From NCBI RefSeq assembly GCF_016892625.1, contig NZ_JAFEMW010000002.1, forward strand, positions 372,001-436,000: a stretch of DNA of 64,000 nt, read 5' to 3'. Position numbers and translations under genes: made by a program. Positions 10,204-19,240 of this stretch are shown piece by piece (the first letter of the stretch is position 1; each line of letters begins with the position of its first letter). The stretch is from Brevibacterium sp. RIT 803. GTDB lineage: Bacteria > Actinomycetota > Actinomycetes > Actinomycetales > Brevibacteriaceae. The notes beneath the pieces were generated by a model. That model did no database searches and was not told where the DNA came from. It worked only from the letters and a program-made list of their open reading frames with translations.

Positions 10204-11277
10204 ATGAGTTCAGACACCAGCGACCAACCATCGTCCACGCCCACAGCCGCCGTCACCGACACCGACAGCGGCGCCCCTGCCACCGCCACGCGCCTTCCTG
10301 CACGCAGGGCTCGAATTGCCACCCTCGACGTGCTGCGCGGACTCGCACTGTGCGGAATCATGATCGTCAATCTCCCGCCGATCTTCGGTCTCGGCGCTCT
10401 CGACGAATCCGGCACCGTCGAGAGTATCCGCGCATTCGAGCAGGACTTCGTACAGAACCGGTTCTTCCCGATCTTCTCCATCCTCTTCGGCGTCGGCTTC
10501 GGCATCATGTGGAACTCCGCCACAGCGCGCAGCCCCCGGCCCAGGCTGGCGCTGCTGCGCCGATTCCTGTTCCTCGGGCTCCTCGGTGCCGGCCACATGG
10601 TCCTGCAGCCCGGTGAAGCCCTGCTGCCGTATGCGATCGCGGCGATCGTCATCCTGCTTCCCTCGACCTGGATACCCGCCCGGGCCCTCGCCGTGTCGAC
10701 CTCTGTCGGCGGAGCGCTGCTCTTGGCCGCGGGCGTATGGTCCGGTGGAGGACCCGCCATCATCCCGGGCCTGTTCCTCCTGGGATTTTCCCTCGGATAC
10801 ACCGACATGGTCCGCCGTGCTCTGCGACATCCGGGTCGGCTCGCCCTGGTGGGTGCGCTGAGCGCGAGCATCTCCGTCCTCGGCTTCCTCCTCACCGACT
10901 TCTACACCCGCCAACTGCACCTGTGGATCACGGCTGGACTGGGCATCACCATGGCTCTGAGCTTCGTCGTCATCGTCATGCTGCTCATGCTCACCCCCGC
11001 CGAGGCGCTTCTGCGGCCGATCTTCGCACCGCTGGGTCGCATGGCGCTGAGCAACTACATCGGAGCCACACTGCTCATCCTCGCTGTCAAGGCTGTTGAA
11101 CCCGACCTGGCTCAGTTCGATGACCATGGCGGATATCTGGCAGGCGTGCTCGTCTGCGTCGGCATCATCATCATCCAGATCCTCGTCTCGGCAATGTGGC
11201 TGCGCTTCGCCGGACAGGGACCGCTGGAGAAGCTCTGGCGCCTGGTCACCTGGGGCCGCGAGGATGCTCGAGCCTGA
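10204..11277 (+). CDS. DUF418 (YeiB-like) multi-pass membrane protein
   Basis: 357 residues from the ATG at 10204 (MSSDTSDQPSS); in-frame ATG/GTG codons further upstream would add residues of no clear origin. After a disordered N-terminus of about 35 residues comes IATLDVLRGLALCGIMIVNL, the N-terminal signature of the DUF418/acyltransferase-3-like superfamily, then RFFPIFSILFGVGFGIMW. About ten transmembrane helices follow. The C-terminus QGPLEKLWRLVTWG is the family's typical end. The biochemical role of the family is unknown. It follows the response regulator on the same strand and ends before a strong bidirectional terminator. Confidence 0.87.
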   Translation: MSSDTSDQPSSTPTAAVTDTDSGAPATATRLPARRARIATLDVLRGLALCGIMIVNLPPIFGLGALDESGTVESIRAFEQDFVQNRFFPIFSILFGVGFGIMWNSATARSPRPRLALLRRFLFLGLLGAGHMVLQPGEALLPYAIAAIVILLPSTWIPARALAVSTSVGGALLLAAGVWSGGGPAIIPGLFLLGFSLGYTDMVRRALRHPGRLALVGALSASISVLGFLLTDFYTRQLHLWITAGLGITMALSFVVIVMLLMLTPAEALLRPIFAPLGRMALSNYIGATLLILAVKAVEPDLAQFDDHGGYLAGVLVCVGIIIIQILVSAMWLRFAGQGPLEKLWRLVTWGREDARA

Positions 11278-11300
11278 GACCGGATTCGACCGCAGACGCA

Positions 11301-11334
11301 GATCGCCGAGGTGGGGGTTCCCACCTCGGCGATC
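11301..11334. terminator. Bidirectional hairpin terminator
   Basis: A perfect 15-bp inverted repeat (GATCGCCGAGGTGGG / CCCACCTCGGCGATC) with a GGTT loop lies between the convergent DUF418 and hpf genes. It has no long T-run on either side, as is common in GC-rich actinobacteria. Confidence 0.82.
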
Positions 11335-11350
11335 CTGCTTCTCGAGTGCT

Positions 11351-11398
11351 CAGGTCAGCACTGCTCAGTTCAGGTCAGCACTGCCCAGCTCAGGTCAG
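11351..11398. repeat. Short tandem repeat at the 3' end of hpf
   Basis: Two 20-bp units (11351-11370, 11371-11390) plus 8 bases of a third, with the consensus CAGGTCAGCACTGCYCAGYT. The array runs up to and just into the last codon and stop of hpf (TGA, minus strand, 11395-11397). Confidence 0.85.
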
Positions 11399-12054
11399 TC
11401 GGCGACGCCCTGGAGTTCGTGATCGAGAGCGATCACACCGTAGCTCCACCCCTTGCGGCGGTAGACGACGGACGGTTTGCTCGAATCCTCGTCGATGAAG
11501 AGATAGAAGTCGTGTCCGACGAGCTCCATGCGGTTGAGGGCTTCTTCGATGCCGATGGGAGCGCCGTTGAATGTCTTCTCGCGCAGAACCACAGGTGAGT
11601 CGCCTTCGGCCTTGATGCGGCCGTTGGTCTGGTCGTCGTTCGCGGATTCGTTCGCGTCGATCGCTTGACCCTCATCGGGAACCAGAGACTCGGCGACGGG
11701 CATCTTCGCCAGGGCCTCGGCCGTAGATTCCTTTCGGTGATGACCGGCTCGAGGAACCTTGTTGCGGTCTCTGGCGCGTCGTAATCGCTCGACGAGCTTC
11801 GCCCAGGCCAGATCCAATGCTGCATATTTGTCGCTCGCCATGGCCTCCGCACGGATGGCCGGGCCCTTCGCAACGACCGTGAGCTCTACTCGCTCGCTCG
11901 TCTCCGGCTGACGGGAGTTCTTCTCATGAGCGACGTGTACCTCGACTCGTTGGGCTCGGGGTGCAAGCTGCTCGACCTTCGCGATCTTGTCCTCAATGTG
12001 GGCGCGAAAGCTGTCGGAGATGGTCAGTTGACGTCCGTTGACAACAATGTCCAT
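11395..12054 (-). CDS. hpf: Ribosome hibernation promoting factor, long form
   Basis: 219 residues. The N-terminal HPF/YfiA domain (about 1-100: MDIVVNGRQLTISDSFRAHI, ending near KYAALDLAWAKLVERLRRAR) binds the 30S decoding region. A charged linker (about 105-160) leads to the C-terminal dimerisation domain (about 163-219: VVLREKTFNGAPIGIEEALN, MELVGHDFYLFIDEDS, SVVYRRKGWSYGVIALDH). The long form makes 100S ribosome dimers in resting cells; the mycobacterial counterpart sits in the same position relative to secA1 and comF. It lies 66 bp downstream of comF on the same strand. A short tandem repeat follows its stop. Confidence 0.94.
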   Translation of the reverse strand: MDIVVNGRQLTISDSFRAHIEDKIAKVEQLAPRAQRVEVHVAHEKNSRQPETSERVELTVVAKGPAIRAEAMASDKYAALDLAWAKLVERLRRARDRNKVPRAGHHRKESTAEALAKMPVAESLVPDEGQAIDANESANDDQTNGRIKAEGDSPVVLREKTFNGAPIGIEEALNRMELVGHDFYLFIDEDSSKPSVVYRRKGWSYGVIALDHELQGVAD

Positions 12055-12120
12055 GATGCGTCCTTAGCGACTCGTTCTTCGGATTCATCCGATCCCATTC
12101 CCTTGGATGGGTATCCCCCG

Positions 12121-12843
12121 TTATACAGTAAAGGGAGAGACAAATCGAGTGCCCCCGCGGCCGAGACCGAGAACGGCTCCTGCAACGGGTCTGATCTGCA
12201 CCGATGCTAATACCCTTGCGCTTTCTGCCAGAGTCGCTCCGGTCGTCGCGAAGTCGTCGACGAGAAGATCGATACCGGATTCCAGCGCGGTTTCGCCACC
12301 CACTCCAGACACCATCGACGGCAGAATCGCCGGGTTGAGATACTGCGACTTCGCCACGTTGCGCTCCCTGGCGTGGGCTCCCAAACCGACCTGATCGTGA
12401 TGACGTCTGGTGAGGAGGACGTCGACCACCTCCAACGACAGTTCGGGTACGAGTTCTCCAGCACGGCGAGCCAGGACAGCGGTGTGGGAACCGCCTCGGC
12501 GTCTCCGTGCCCGCGGGGAGCTCGGCGCGGGAAAGAGTCTGACCCGACCTCCCGGATGCTGAGCCAACTCCAAGGCTGCTGTGACGGAACGCGCAAGCGC
12601 CAGGGCAAGAGGGTCGAGAATGTCCCGGCGGCCGTTGTCTTTGAAGCTGACCACCATATGAGAGATCTGCGAGCTGTATTCTGAGACTCCCACGACGGGA
12701 ATCTGTCCGTATCTCGGTTCCATGGCTCGCGGGATGCCGCCGAGCAGATTCAGGCACGCCGTGCACAGGGAGACATCCTCCCGCCCGCAGCCGGCACACC
12801 GGCGGGGCAGGAAGAGTTCGCCGAATTCGGTCAGCAGTCCCAT
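12121..12843 (-). CDS. comF: ComF-family phosphoribosyltransferase-like protein
   Basis: 240 residues. The N-terminus has a zinc-ribbon-like pair, CAGCGREDVSLCTAC (four cysteines), usual in ComF proteins. The C-terminal half is a type I phosphoribosyltransferase fold with the PRPP loop at about 199-209, VDDFATTGATL. ComF takes part in DNA uptake in competent species, but most actinobacteria that carry it are not known to be competent, and its enzymatic substrate is unknown. It is downstream of lpqB with a 60-bp gap and upstream of hpf, the same order as in mycobacteria. Confidence 0.88.
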   Translation of the reverse strand: MGLLTEFGELFLPRRCAGCGREDVSLCTACLNLLGGIPRAMEPRYGQIPVVGVSEYSSQISHMVVSFKDNGRRDILDPLALALARSVTAALELAQHPGGRVRLFPAPSSPRARRRRGGSHTAVLARRAGELVPELSLEVVDVLLTRRHHDQVGLGAHARERNVAKSQYLNPAILPSMVSGVGGETALESGIDLLVDDFATTGATLAESARVLASVQIRPVAGAVLGLGRGGTRFVSPFTV

Positions 12844-12903
12844 GAGAGAAATCTACTATGCCGCGCCTGCAGGCGGCTCCGCTGTCTCCGACGCTCCGGA
12901 GCC

Positions 12904-14625
12904 TCAGCCCGGGTAGGAGGGGTACTTCGCCGATATGTCGATGAGCTTCTGCCAGGCGTTGGAATTATAGGAGTAGATCTCGCCCGATGAGCTCGTCACG
13001 AGAATCGAACGACCATCCTCACCGGAGGCGATCCTACTGCCGTCGGGGACCTCTCCCAGCTGCGCAGGAGGCCCGGTGACGCCGATGCGGAACGGCTGGA
13101 CTCGTTCGCCCTCCGTTGCAGCCAACGCGACCAGCGAGGTCGACCCGGCCCAGGAGATGTCCTTGATCTCGTCGAAGTTCGACCCGACCTCGATCGGCGC
13201 ATCAGACACGGCATTAGACGGGTTTCCCGCCTTGTCACGCGGAATGCCGACGACGTCGATGCGTGAGGGCTCGCCCTTGTGCCTGCTCAACAGTGCAATC
13301 CGAGTGCCGTCGCGCGAGACTTCCAAATCGATGAGGTCTCGACCGGACAGGATGTCGGTGGCGATCGTGTATTCCTTGCTGTCCTCCCCGATGGCTGTGA
13401 GCTTGCCCTTGTTGTCGCGTTCCCCGGTCCAGACTGTGTTGAACCGATCGATGCTGGGGCGTACGAGCCTCTTGCCCTTGAGGATCGGAGTCGCGTCGAC
13501 GGTGTCGGCCTTGAGGCGCATCAGCTCCTGCCCGGAGTTCTGCAGGTAGACGTAGAGCGAATCGTCGAACGAGACCGCTGGGTCGCTGGCCTTGGCCTTT
13601 GACAGGTCCGGACTGTTCTCGACTTTCGCCACAGTTGTGCCCGAGATGCGTGAGAGCCGGTCTTTGGCCAGCACCACCGGGGGCCCGTCGACCTGGACCG
13701 AGGAGTCGGTCTTCGGCTGCAGACTCTCCGACACGACCTGTCCGCCGATGGTCAGTTCGATGCTCGAAATTGAGGGGATGACCTTCAGCGTCGATGCGAT
13801 CTGCTGTCGGATCATTCCCTTCTCCTGGTCCGTCGGCGTGTCCCCCTGGTTGCTCAGGGCGATGTGTGCGACGCCGTTCTCGATGGTCACCACGTTCGTA
13901 TCGCTGAGTTTCGCTCCGTCGGGTATCGACGTCACGACCGCGCCCGAGAGATAGGAGGCCGGACCGCTGAGAAGTTCATTGATGAGAGCTGTGGGCGTCG
14001 ACGAGGAGCGGAGGAACCAGCGGGAGTCGGGAACCAGGTAGGAGTAGTCGGAGGTGAAGAACTGCAGAGAGTAGTTGAGGAAGATCGTCTGGAACTCTGT
14101 CTGGGAGATCAGCAGACCGTCGGGTGCCGAGGCGATGCGCCATTCACCGTTCTCCTGCCGCAGGGAGAATTCCAGATTCGACTGGGTACCCGGTTTGGTG
14201 GAGTTGAAGATTCCCGACGAGTTGACGAGTCCGACGACCGGCACAGATATCGTCAGCGTCTTCTGGTCGGAGGTGACTTCGGCGTTGATCGAATCCAGAT
14301 CTGTTTCATTGGGCAGCAGCGACACCGACTCCTGCGGGTTCCACTCCTGCGCCTCGGCTTCGGTGAGGAAGGATTTGGCGACGGAGAAGTTGTTTCCGGT
14401 TCCCGCGCCGGCAGAGAGGAAGCCGCGGACGATCTCACCGACGCTGTCGCCGGGTTCGGGCCCGTCTGGGATCCGAGCGCTGCTGGCACCCGGGTCACCG
14501 GATCCTGCCTCGATGTGTCCCACGGGAGAATCGCTCGGGATCGAGGAGCAGGCCCCCAGCGCCAGGCTGGCCAAGACAGCGAGGACGAGCATCTGCAGAC
14601 TCTTCTTACCTCGGGACGTCGTCAT
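12904..14625 (-). CDS. lpqB: Lipoprotein LpqB
   Basis: 573 residues. A lipoprotein signal peptide ends in the lipobox LGAC (Cys about 26). Residues ~60-280 contain the GerMN-like region (LINELLSGPASYLSGAVVTS and IENGVAHIALSNQGD). The C-terminal half forms a beta-propeller-like LpqB domain. LpqB is the extracytoplasmic partner of the MtrAB system and modulates MtrB signalling in mycobacteria. The start codon overlaps the mtrB stop as ATGA (14622-14625), so lpqB is translationally coupled to the kinase. comF follows downstream. Confidence 0.95.
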   Translation of the reverse strand: MTTSRGKKSLQMLVLAVLASLALGACSSIPSDSPVGHIEAGSGDPGASSARIPDGPEPGDSVGEIVRGFLSAGAGTGNNFSVAKSFLTEAEAQEWNPQESVSLLPNETDLDSINAEVTSDQKTLTISVPVVGLVNSSGIFNSTKPGTQSNLEFSLRQENGEWRIASAPDGLLISQTEFQTIFLNYSLQFFTSDYSYLVPDSRWFLRSSSTPTALINELLSGPASYLSGAVVTSIPDGAKLSDTNVVTIENGVAHIALSNQGDTPTDQEKGMIRQQIASTLKVIPSISSIELTIGGQVVSESLQPKTDSSVQVDGPPVVLAKDRLSRISGTTVAKVENSPDLSKAKASDPAVSFDDSLYVYLQNSGQELMRLKADTVDATPILKGKRLVRPSIDRFNTVWTGERDNKGKLTAIGEDSKEYTIATDILSGRDLIDLEVSRDGTRIALLSRHKGEPSRIDVVGIPRDKAGNPSNAVSDAPIEVGSNFDEIKDISWAGSTSLVALAATEGERVQPFRIGVTGPPAQLGEVPDGSRIASGEDGRSILVTSSSGEIYSYNSNAWQKLIDISAKYPSYPG

Positions 14626-16721
14626 GACTGCGATCCTCCTTTAGGTGCTGTCTCCGGGGGCCAAACGGTGTCCATGTCGATCTCAATGCCAGTGTCGTCG
14701 CCGACTGGGTGCTCGGCGGCTTCGTCAGTATCGGTCGCTGCGTCAGTTTCGGTGTCGGTGTCGGTGTCGGTGTCGCTGACGTGCTCCGTGGCTTCGTCAG
14801 TATCGGTGGCTTCGTCGCTAGGGTGATCGGTGGCTTCGTCGAAATCGGTGCCCGTATCGCTGACGTGCTCGGCGGTTGCGTGGTCGAGTTCGTCGTCTGC
14901 GGGTTCGGCCTTCTTGGAGCTGTCCTCGGCGTCCGAATTCTCAGCGTCGTCATCGATGATGGCAGCGTGACCGCGGACAACCTCAGGCGCATCAACATAC
15001 CCTTCGTGGGTGGGAGGAGCCTGACCGGTCTCGACCACGATGGGAATGGATCCGGTCTGGATCCGCACGGAACCGTCCGAGGACAGCGGCCCAGCCACAA
15101 GGGCTGCACCCTGGATCTGGGCATCCCGAGGCGGCAGAGGCAGAGGCGAGGAGGTGATCTCCTGATCGGGACGACGCGGAATCGTCAGGCGGAAGCAAGA
15201 TCCTTCTTCAGGTTTGCCCCAGACCTGCAGCCAACCATTGTGCAGGTGGGCGTCCTCGAGCGAGATCGCCAGTCCCAGACCAGATCCGCCCAGGGTGCGT
15301 TTGCGGGCGGGATCTGCCCGCCAGAAGCGGTCGAAGACGTGCTCGACCTGTTCGTCGTTCATTCCCACTCCGTGGTCGCGGACGCTCACGGCCACCGCCT
15401 CGGCGTTGGAGGCGACATAGATGTCGATCGGGTTCGATTCCCCGTGCTCGATCGCGTTGACGACGAGGTTGCGCACGATCCGGGTGATGCGCACCCGATC
15501 GACTTCGGCCATCACCGGCGAAGACGGGGCATGGACGACGATGTTCGTGTGCATCTGATCGGCCACCATCGACACTGTCTCGATGATCGAGGTGACGATG
15601 GCTCCGATGTCGACTGGCTTGGCCACCAAGGCAGCGGCACCGGCATCATAACGGGAGATCTCAAGCAGGTCCGAGAGGAGATTGTCGAATCTCTCGGCCT
15701 GCGAATTCAGAAGCTCAGCGCTGCGGGCCGTGACGGGATCGAGGTCATCACGGGAATCGTAGATGAGGTCCGCCGCAGCCCGAATGGTGGTCAGAGGTGT
15801 GCGCAGCTCGTGGGAGACGTCGGAGACGAACTGGCGCTGCAGCACCGACAGTCGCTCCATCTGCTGAATCTGGTGCTGAAGGGTGTCAGCCATGTCATTG
15901 AAGGACTCCCCCAGCACCGCGATTTCGTCATTGCCGTGGACGGGCATGCGTTCGTCCAGGTCACCATCGGCGATCAGACGTGCCACCTCGGCGCCGGTGC
16001 GCACAGGTGTGACCACGAGTCGGGTGACGATCCACGCCACAGCACCCACGAGAACGACGAGAACGAGGGCGGCGACGAGCATCGACCTCTGGACGAAGTC
16101 GAGTGTGTCCTGCTGCTCGGACAGGTCACCCAGGTAATAGAGCTGGAACTGACCGGCACCGGGGATCTGGAGCTCCTGGGAGATCAGGAGCCCGGGTCCA
16201 GACCCGTCGGGAAGCGCCACCGACTGGTAGAGCATGTCGTCGGTCGGGGCCTTGCCGATGGCGTCCTTGAGCTCACCGGTGATGGGAACTTCGGTTGCCG
16301 CACCGTCGGAGTCTGTCGACCCTGCGCTGATCGTTGAGAACGAGGAGTTCGGGTCGCTGGGCTCCAAGGTCAGCGAATACACGGATCCGGTCGACCGGTT
16401 GTAGATCGACGACAGCTGAGAGCTCAGATTCTCCTGTGTCACGGCCTGTCCGTCGACGGGGGCGAGGCTGCGCAGCTCCGAGACGATGGTCCCGGCTTGG
16501 GATGACAGGGACTGGAGGCGAGTGTCGAAGAGGCCACGCGAAATCTGCTGTGACATGTACGTCCCCACCCCGAAGATGGCCACGGAGGTGAGGACGATGG
16601 TGAGGACGACGATCCGCAGCTGCAGAGAATGACTGAACGAACGGAGGAGGAACTTCCACAACGTCCGGATCGCCGAGGCTGCGGTGCGGATCGCTCCGCC
16701 CACAGCCGAGGAGCGACTCAC
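14622..16721 (-). CDS. mtrB: Sensor histidine kinase MtrB with long acidic C-terminal tail
   Basis: 699 residues, GTG start at 16721 overlapping the mtrA stop (GTGA). Two transmembrane helices (about 36-55 and 214-234) flank an extracellular domain of ~155 residues. Then come HAMP (235-285), HisKA with phosphoacceptor His304 in FVSDVSHELRTPLTTI, and HATPase with NAIEHG (423-428), DHGVGM (449-454) and GGSGLGLAI (478-486). The kinase core ends near residue 520. The remaining ~180 residues form an acidic, Thr/Asp/Glu/Ala-rich tail built from near repeats such as DTDEATEHVSDTD. Mycobacterial MtrB is about 567 residues, so the tail is the main extra part. The system controls envelope and division genes through MtrA. 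Confidence 0.95.
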   Translation of the reverse strand: MSRSSAVGGAIRTAASAIRTLWKFLLRSFSHSLQLRIVVLTIVLTSVAIFGVGTYMSQQISRGLFDTRLQSLSSQAGTIVSELRSLAPVDGQAVTQENLSSQLSSIYNRSTGSVYSLTLEPSDPNSSFSTISAGSTDSDGAATEVPITGELKDAIGKAPTDDMLYQSVALPDGSGPGLLISQELQIPGAGQFQLYYLGDLSEQQDTLDFVQRSMLVAALVLVVLVGAVAWIVTRLVVTPVRTGAEVARLIADGDLDERMPVHGNDEIAVLGESFNDMADTLQHQIQQMERLSVLQRQFVSDVSHELRTPLTTIRAAADLIYDSRDDLDPVTARSAELLNSQAERFDNLLSDLLEISRYDAGAAALVAKPVDIGAIVTSIIETVSMVADQMHTNIVVHAPSSPVMAEVDRVRITRIVRNLVVNAIEHGESNPIDIYVASNAEAVAVSVRDHGVGMNDEQVEHVFDRFWRADPARKRTLGGSGLGLAISLEDAHLHNGWLQVWGKPEEGSCFRLTIPRRPDQEITSSPLPLPPRDAQIQGAALVAGPLSSDGSVRIQTGSIPIVVETGQAPPTHEGYVDAPEVVRGHAAIIDDDAENSDAEDSSKKAEPADDELDHATAEHVSDTGTDFDEATDHPSDEATDTDEATEHVSDTDTDTDTETDAATDTDEAAEHPVGDDTGIEIDMDTVWPPETAPKGGSQS
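14690..14880. repeat. Low-complexity repeat tract inside mtrB
   Basis: The DNA encoding the MtrB tail holds imperfect repeats, including GGTGTC four times in a row at 14751-14774 and recurring TGGCTTCGTCAGTATCGGT-like segments. On the minus strand they encode Asp-Thr and EATEHVSDT-type peptide repeats. Confidence 0.75.
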
Positions 16722-17398
16722 GCCGCTCTGCCTGCCTTATATCCGACGCCGCGAACGGTGACGATGATGTCTGGCTTCTCCGGGTCGCGTTCGATCTTCG
16801 AGCGCAGACGCTGCACGTGCACGTTCACGAGACGTGTGTCGGCAGCGTGCCGGTATCCCCACACTTCTTCGAGCAGGGTCTCGCGTGAGAAGACCTGCCA
16901 TGGCTTGCGGGCCAGGGCCACCAGCAGATCGAACTCGAGCGGAGTCAGTGAGATCGGGGAACCGCCCTTGGTCACGGTGTGACCGGCAACGTCGACGACG
17001 ACATCGCCGACGGTGAGCAGCTCCGGCGCCTGCGGTTCGGAGATCCGCAGGCGGGCTCGCACCCTGGCAATGAGCTCCTTGGGTTTGAAGGGTTTGGGAA
17101 CGTAGTCGTCGGCACCGGATTCCAGGCCGAGGACGACGTCCACGGTGTCCGATTTCGCCGTGAGCATGATGATCGGCACCGAGGAGATCTCGCGGATCTC
17201 TCGGCAGACCTCGAGTCCGTCCTTTCCGGGCAGCATGAGGTCGAGGAGGACGAGGTCCGGGTTCACCTTCTCGAATTCTCCGAAGGCCTGATCGCCGGTA
17301 GCGCAGAAAAAGGGCTCGAAGCCTTCACTTTTGAGCACAATTCCGATCATTTCGGCCAAAGCCGTGTCATCATCAACTACGAGGATACGAGCGTTCAT
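16718..17398 (-). CDS. mtrA: Response regulator MtrA
   Basis: 226 residues from the ATG at 17398 (MNARILVVDDDTALAEMIG); the frame is open upstream but the extra residues do not match the family. The receiver domain carries the acid pocket DDD at 9-11, Asp53 in LVLLDLMLPGKDG, Thr in IIMLTAKSD and Lys in YVPKPFKPKEL. The C-terminal OmpR/PhoB winged helix has LTPLEFDLLVALARKPWQVF then SRETLLEEVWGYRHAADTRL, VNVHVQRLRSKIE, ending GVGYKAGRA. MtrA is an essential regulator of envelope and cell-cycle genes in many actinobacteria. It is first in the leftward mtrA-mtrB-lpqB operon and divergent from the membrane cluster starting at 17535. Confidence 0.97.
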   Translation of the reverse strand: MNARILVVDDDTALAEMIGIVLKSEGFEPFFCATGDQAFGEFEKVNPDLVLLDLMLPGKDGLEVCREIREISSVPIIMLTAKSDTVDVVLGLESGADDYVPKPFKPKELIARVRARLRISEPQAPELLTVGDVVVDVAGHTVTKGGSPISLTPLEFDLLVALARKPWQVFSRETLLEEVWGYRHAADTRLVNVHVQRLRSKIERDPEKPDIIVTVRGVGYKAGRAA

Positions 17399-17534
17399 CT
17401 GTCCATTGTCGCTTATGAGCACCCAATCTTTCGACCTCGACACCCCTACCTGTGAACGCAGACGTTGTGAACTCGGCTTCAAGGGGCGATTCGACTCGGC
17501 GGCTGACTGCGAAACATGGCAGGATTGCTTGGTG

Positions 17535-18587
17535 ATGGGACGATCGAATGCGTGGACCTCAGAGGTCGATTGGCAGACCGGTCAGTGGCAACGACGAGGT
17601 CAGGGCCCGACGCATCACGAATGGCACCCGCCTTCCCCGCGTGGAGTCCTGGCCAAACGACCGCTGACCTTCTTCGAGGTGCTCGATTCCGGTTTCCGGC
17701 TTCTGCGCTTCGTCCCTGGTCTCACCATCGGTGCGGCCCTCATCGTGTTCACGCTCTGGACTCTCCTCCTCACTGCCGTCGGAACCTTCGTCGTCATTGA
17801 GTTCCTGCCCTTCCTCAACGATCTCGTCAGCAATGACGATGCGATGTCCGGGTTCTTCCTGCTGGCGCAGATGGGATCGTTCGCTATCAGTCTGCTCAGC
17901 CTCGGCGTCGCCCATTTCCTTGCCGGACTGGCCGCCGCTGGTGCCGAGAGCTCGTTCGGGGCACGCAAGACCACGCTGACGCAGTCGTGGATGTCGCTGC
18001 GCGGGCGCCGCTGGTCTCTGATTCTGGCCGCAGCGCTCCTGGGCGCGATCAATCTGGGTCTGCTCATTCTGCTCGGGCTGCCTTCTCTTCTGTTCGCACT
18101 GTTCGACAACACGGTCCTTGCGATCATCACCGCTTTCATCGCTTTGGGACTCTGGCTCTGTGCCCTGATCTGGCTCAATCTGCGATTCGCCTTCACCGGC
18201 TCCGCGATCTCCGTCGAAAGGTTGGGTGTGCGTGCCGGGCTGAGACGCTCCTGGAGCCTGACCGGCACAGGCTTCTGGCGCACCTTCGGACAGCTGGGTC
18301 TCGGCTATTTCCTGTCCAACCAACTGGTTCAGCTCGTCATTGCGCCCCTCGTCACGGTCCTCACCGTGATCGCCACGATCGCCATCGGCACCGCTGCCGC
18401 CGCCTCCATGTCGATGACGATCATCCTCGCCATCGCGGGTGGAATTCTTCTGCTCCTGACGACAGTGTCCTCAGCAATCCTCTTCGCCTACTTCTCGTGC
18501 CTCGTCTGCGTCTGCTACTTCGACCAGCGCATGCGCTGCGAAGGCTTCGACCTGGTCCTCATCCGTCGTGAGGAGGGCACAGAATGA
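17535..18587 (+). CDS. Glycerophosphoryl diester phosphodiesterase membrane-domain-like protein
   Basis: 350 residues from the ATG at 17535 (MGRSNAWTSEVDWQTGQW); a GTG sits one codon before, and the frame is open further upstream into the mtrA promoter, which is not credible coding. The first ~45 residues are polar. Then RPLTFFEVLDSGFRLLRFVP precedes about seven transmembrane helices, a layout typical of GPDPase-memb (DUF-type) proteins, which lack the catalytic phosphodiesterase domain. It is the first gene of a five-gene rightward run: its stop overlaps the next ATG (18584-18587). The role is unknown; position suggests co-function with the MoxR ATPase and DUF58 protein. Confidence 0.78.
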   Translation: MGRSNAWTSEVDWQTGQWQRRGQGPTHHEWHPPSPRGVLAKRPLTFFEVLDSGFRLLRFVPGLTIGAALIVFTLWTLLLTAVGTFVVIEFLPFLNDLVSNDDAMSGFFLLAQMGSFAISLLSLGVAHFLAGLAAAGAESSFGARKTTLTQSWMSLRGRRWSLILAAALLGAINLGLLILLGLPSLLFALFDNTVLAIITAFIALGLWLCALIWLNLRFAFTGSAISVERLGVRAGLRRSWSLTGTGFWRTFGQLGLGYFLSNQLVQLVIAPLVTVLTVIATIAIGTAAAASMSMTIILAIAGGILLLLTTVSSAILFAYFSCLVCVCYFDQRMRCEGFDLVLIRREEGTE

Positions 18588-19240
18588 GCCTGCTGAGCGA
18601 TTCGGTCATCGACCGTGACACCGGCCGTGAGTGGGTCGAACACGAACTGTCGAAGACGGAGTATTCCGACACCGACCTCACCCCTTTGGAACAGCTCGGG
18701 CAATGGCTGAGCACCATCTGGAACTCGATCGTCTCCGGGGCGCTGCAGGGCAACTCTCCCTGGCTGATCCTCATCGTCGTCGTGGCCCTGGCGGCCATCG
18801 TCGGTCTCATCATCTGGCGGGTGCGTCGGGTCGGGCTGCGGAAGACGACTCTCCCCTTGTCGGCTTTCGACCCCGTCGTCGCCTCACCTGAGCCCGGTCC
18901 CTGGAGGGACAGCGCGCGGGCCGCCGCGCAGCGTGGCGATATGAGATCCGCAGTCATCGACTCCGCACGTGCCATCTTCGCCGTACTCTCTCAGAAGCAC
19001 ATCGTCACGCTCGATTCGGCGTCGACTGCCAGCGAGCTCAGCCGCACGGCCGGAGACGAACTGCCCGAGCACCGACTGGAGCTGGCCCGAGTTGCCGAGG
19101 TCTTCAATGACCTCCTCTTCGGCGAGGACTCGACTCAGACTTCAGCCGCTTCTCTGCATACGACCTATAGCGATTTCCTTGCACTCGATGAGACCCTGAG
19201 CGCTCTGAGTCCCCGGCACCGATCGGCGGTGGCCTCATGA
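18584..19240 (+). CDS. DUF4129 membrane protein
   Basis: 218 residues. One transmembrane helix at about 59-80 (WLILIVVVALAAIVGLIIWR) separates an N-terminal extracellular segment from a cytoplasmic C-terminal domain with the family pattern DSARAAAQRGDMRSAVIDSA, ARAIFAVLSQKHIV and SASTASELSRTAG. DUF4129 domains occur at the C-terminus of bacterial transglutaminase-like proteins and as separate proteins in MoxR-DUF58 operons. Both ends overlap neighbours by 4 bases (18584-18587 and 19237-19240), so translation is coupled through the operon. No enzyme motif is visible. Confidence 0.84.
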   Translation: MSLLSDSVIDRDTGREWVEHELSKTEYSDTDLTPLEQLGQWLSTIWNSIVSGALQGNSPWLILIVVVALAAIVGLIIWRVRRVGLRKTTLPLSAFDPVVASPEPGPWRDSARAAAQRGDMRSAVIDSARAIFAVLSQKHIVTLDSASTASELSRTAGDELPEHRLELARVAEVFNDLLFGEDSTQTSAASLHTTYSDFLALDETLSALSPRHRSAVAS

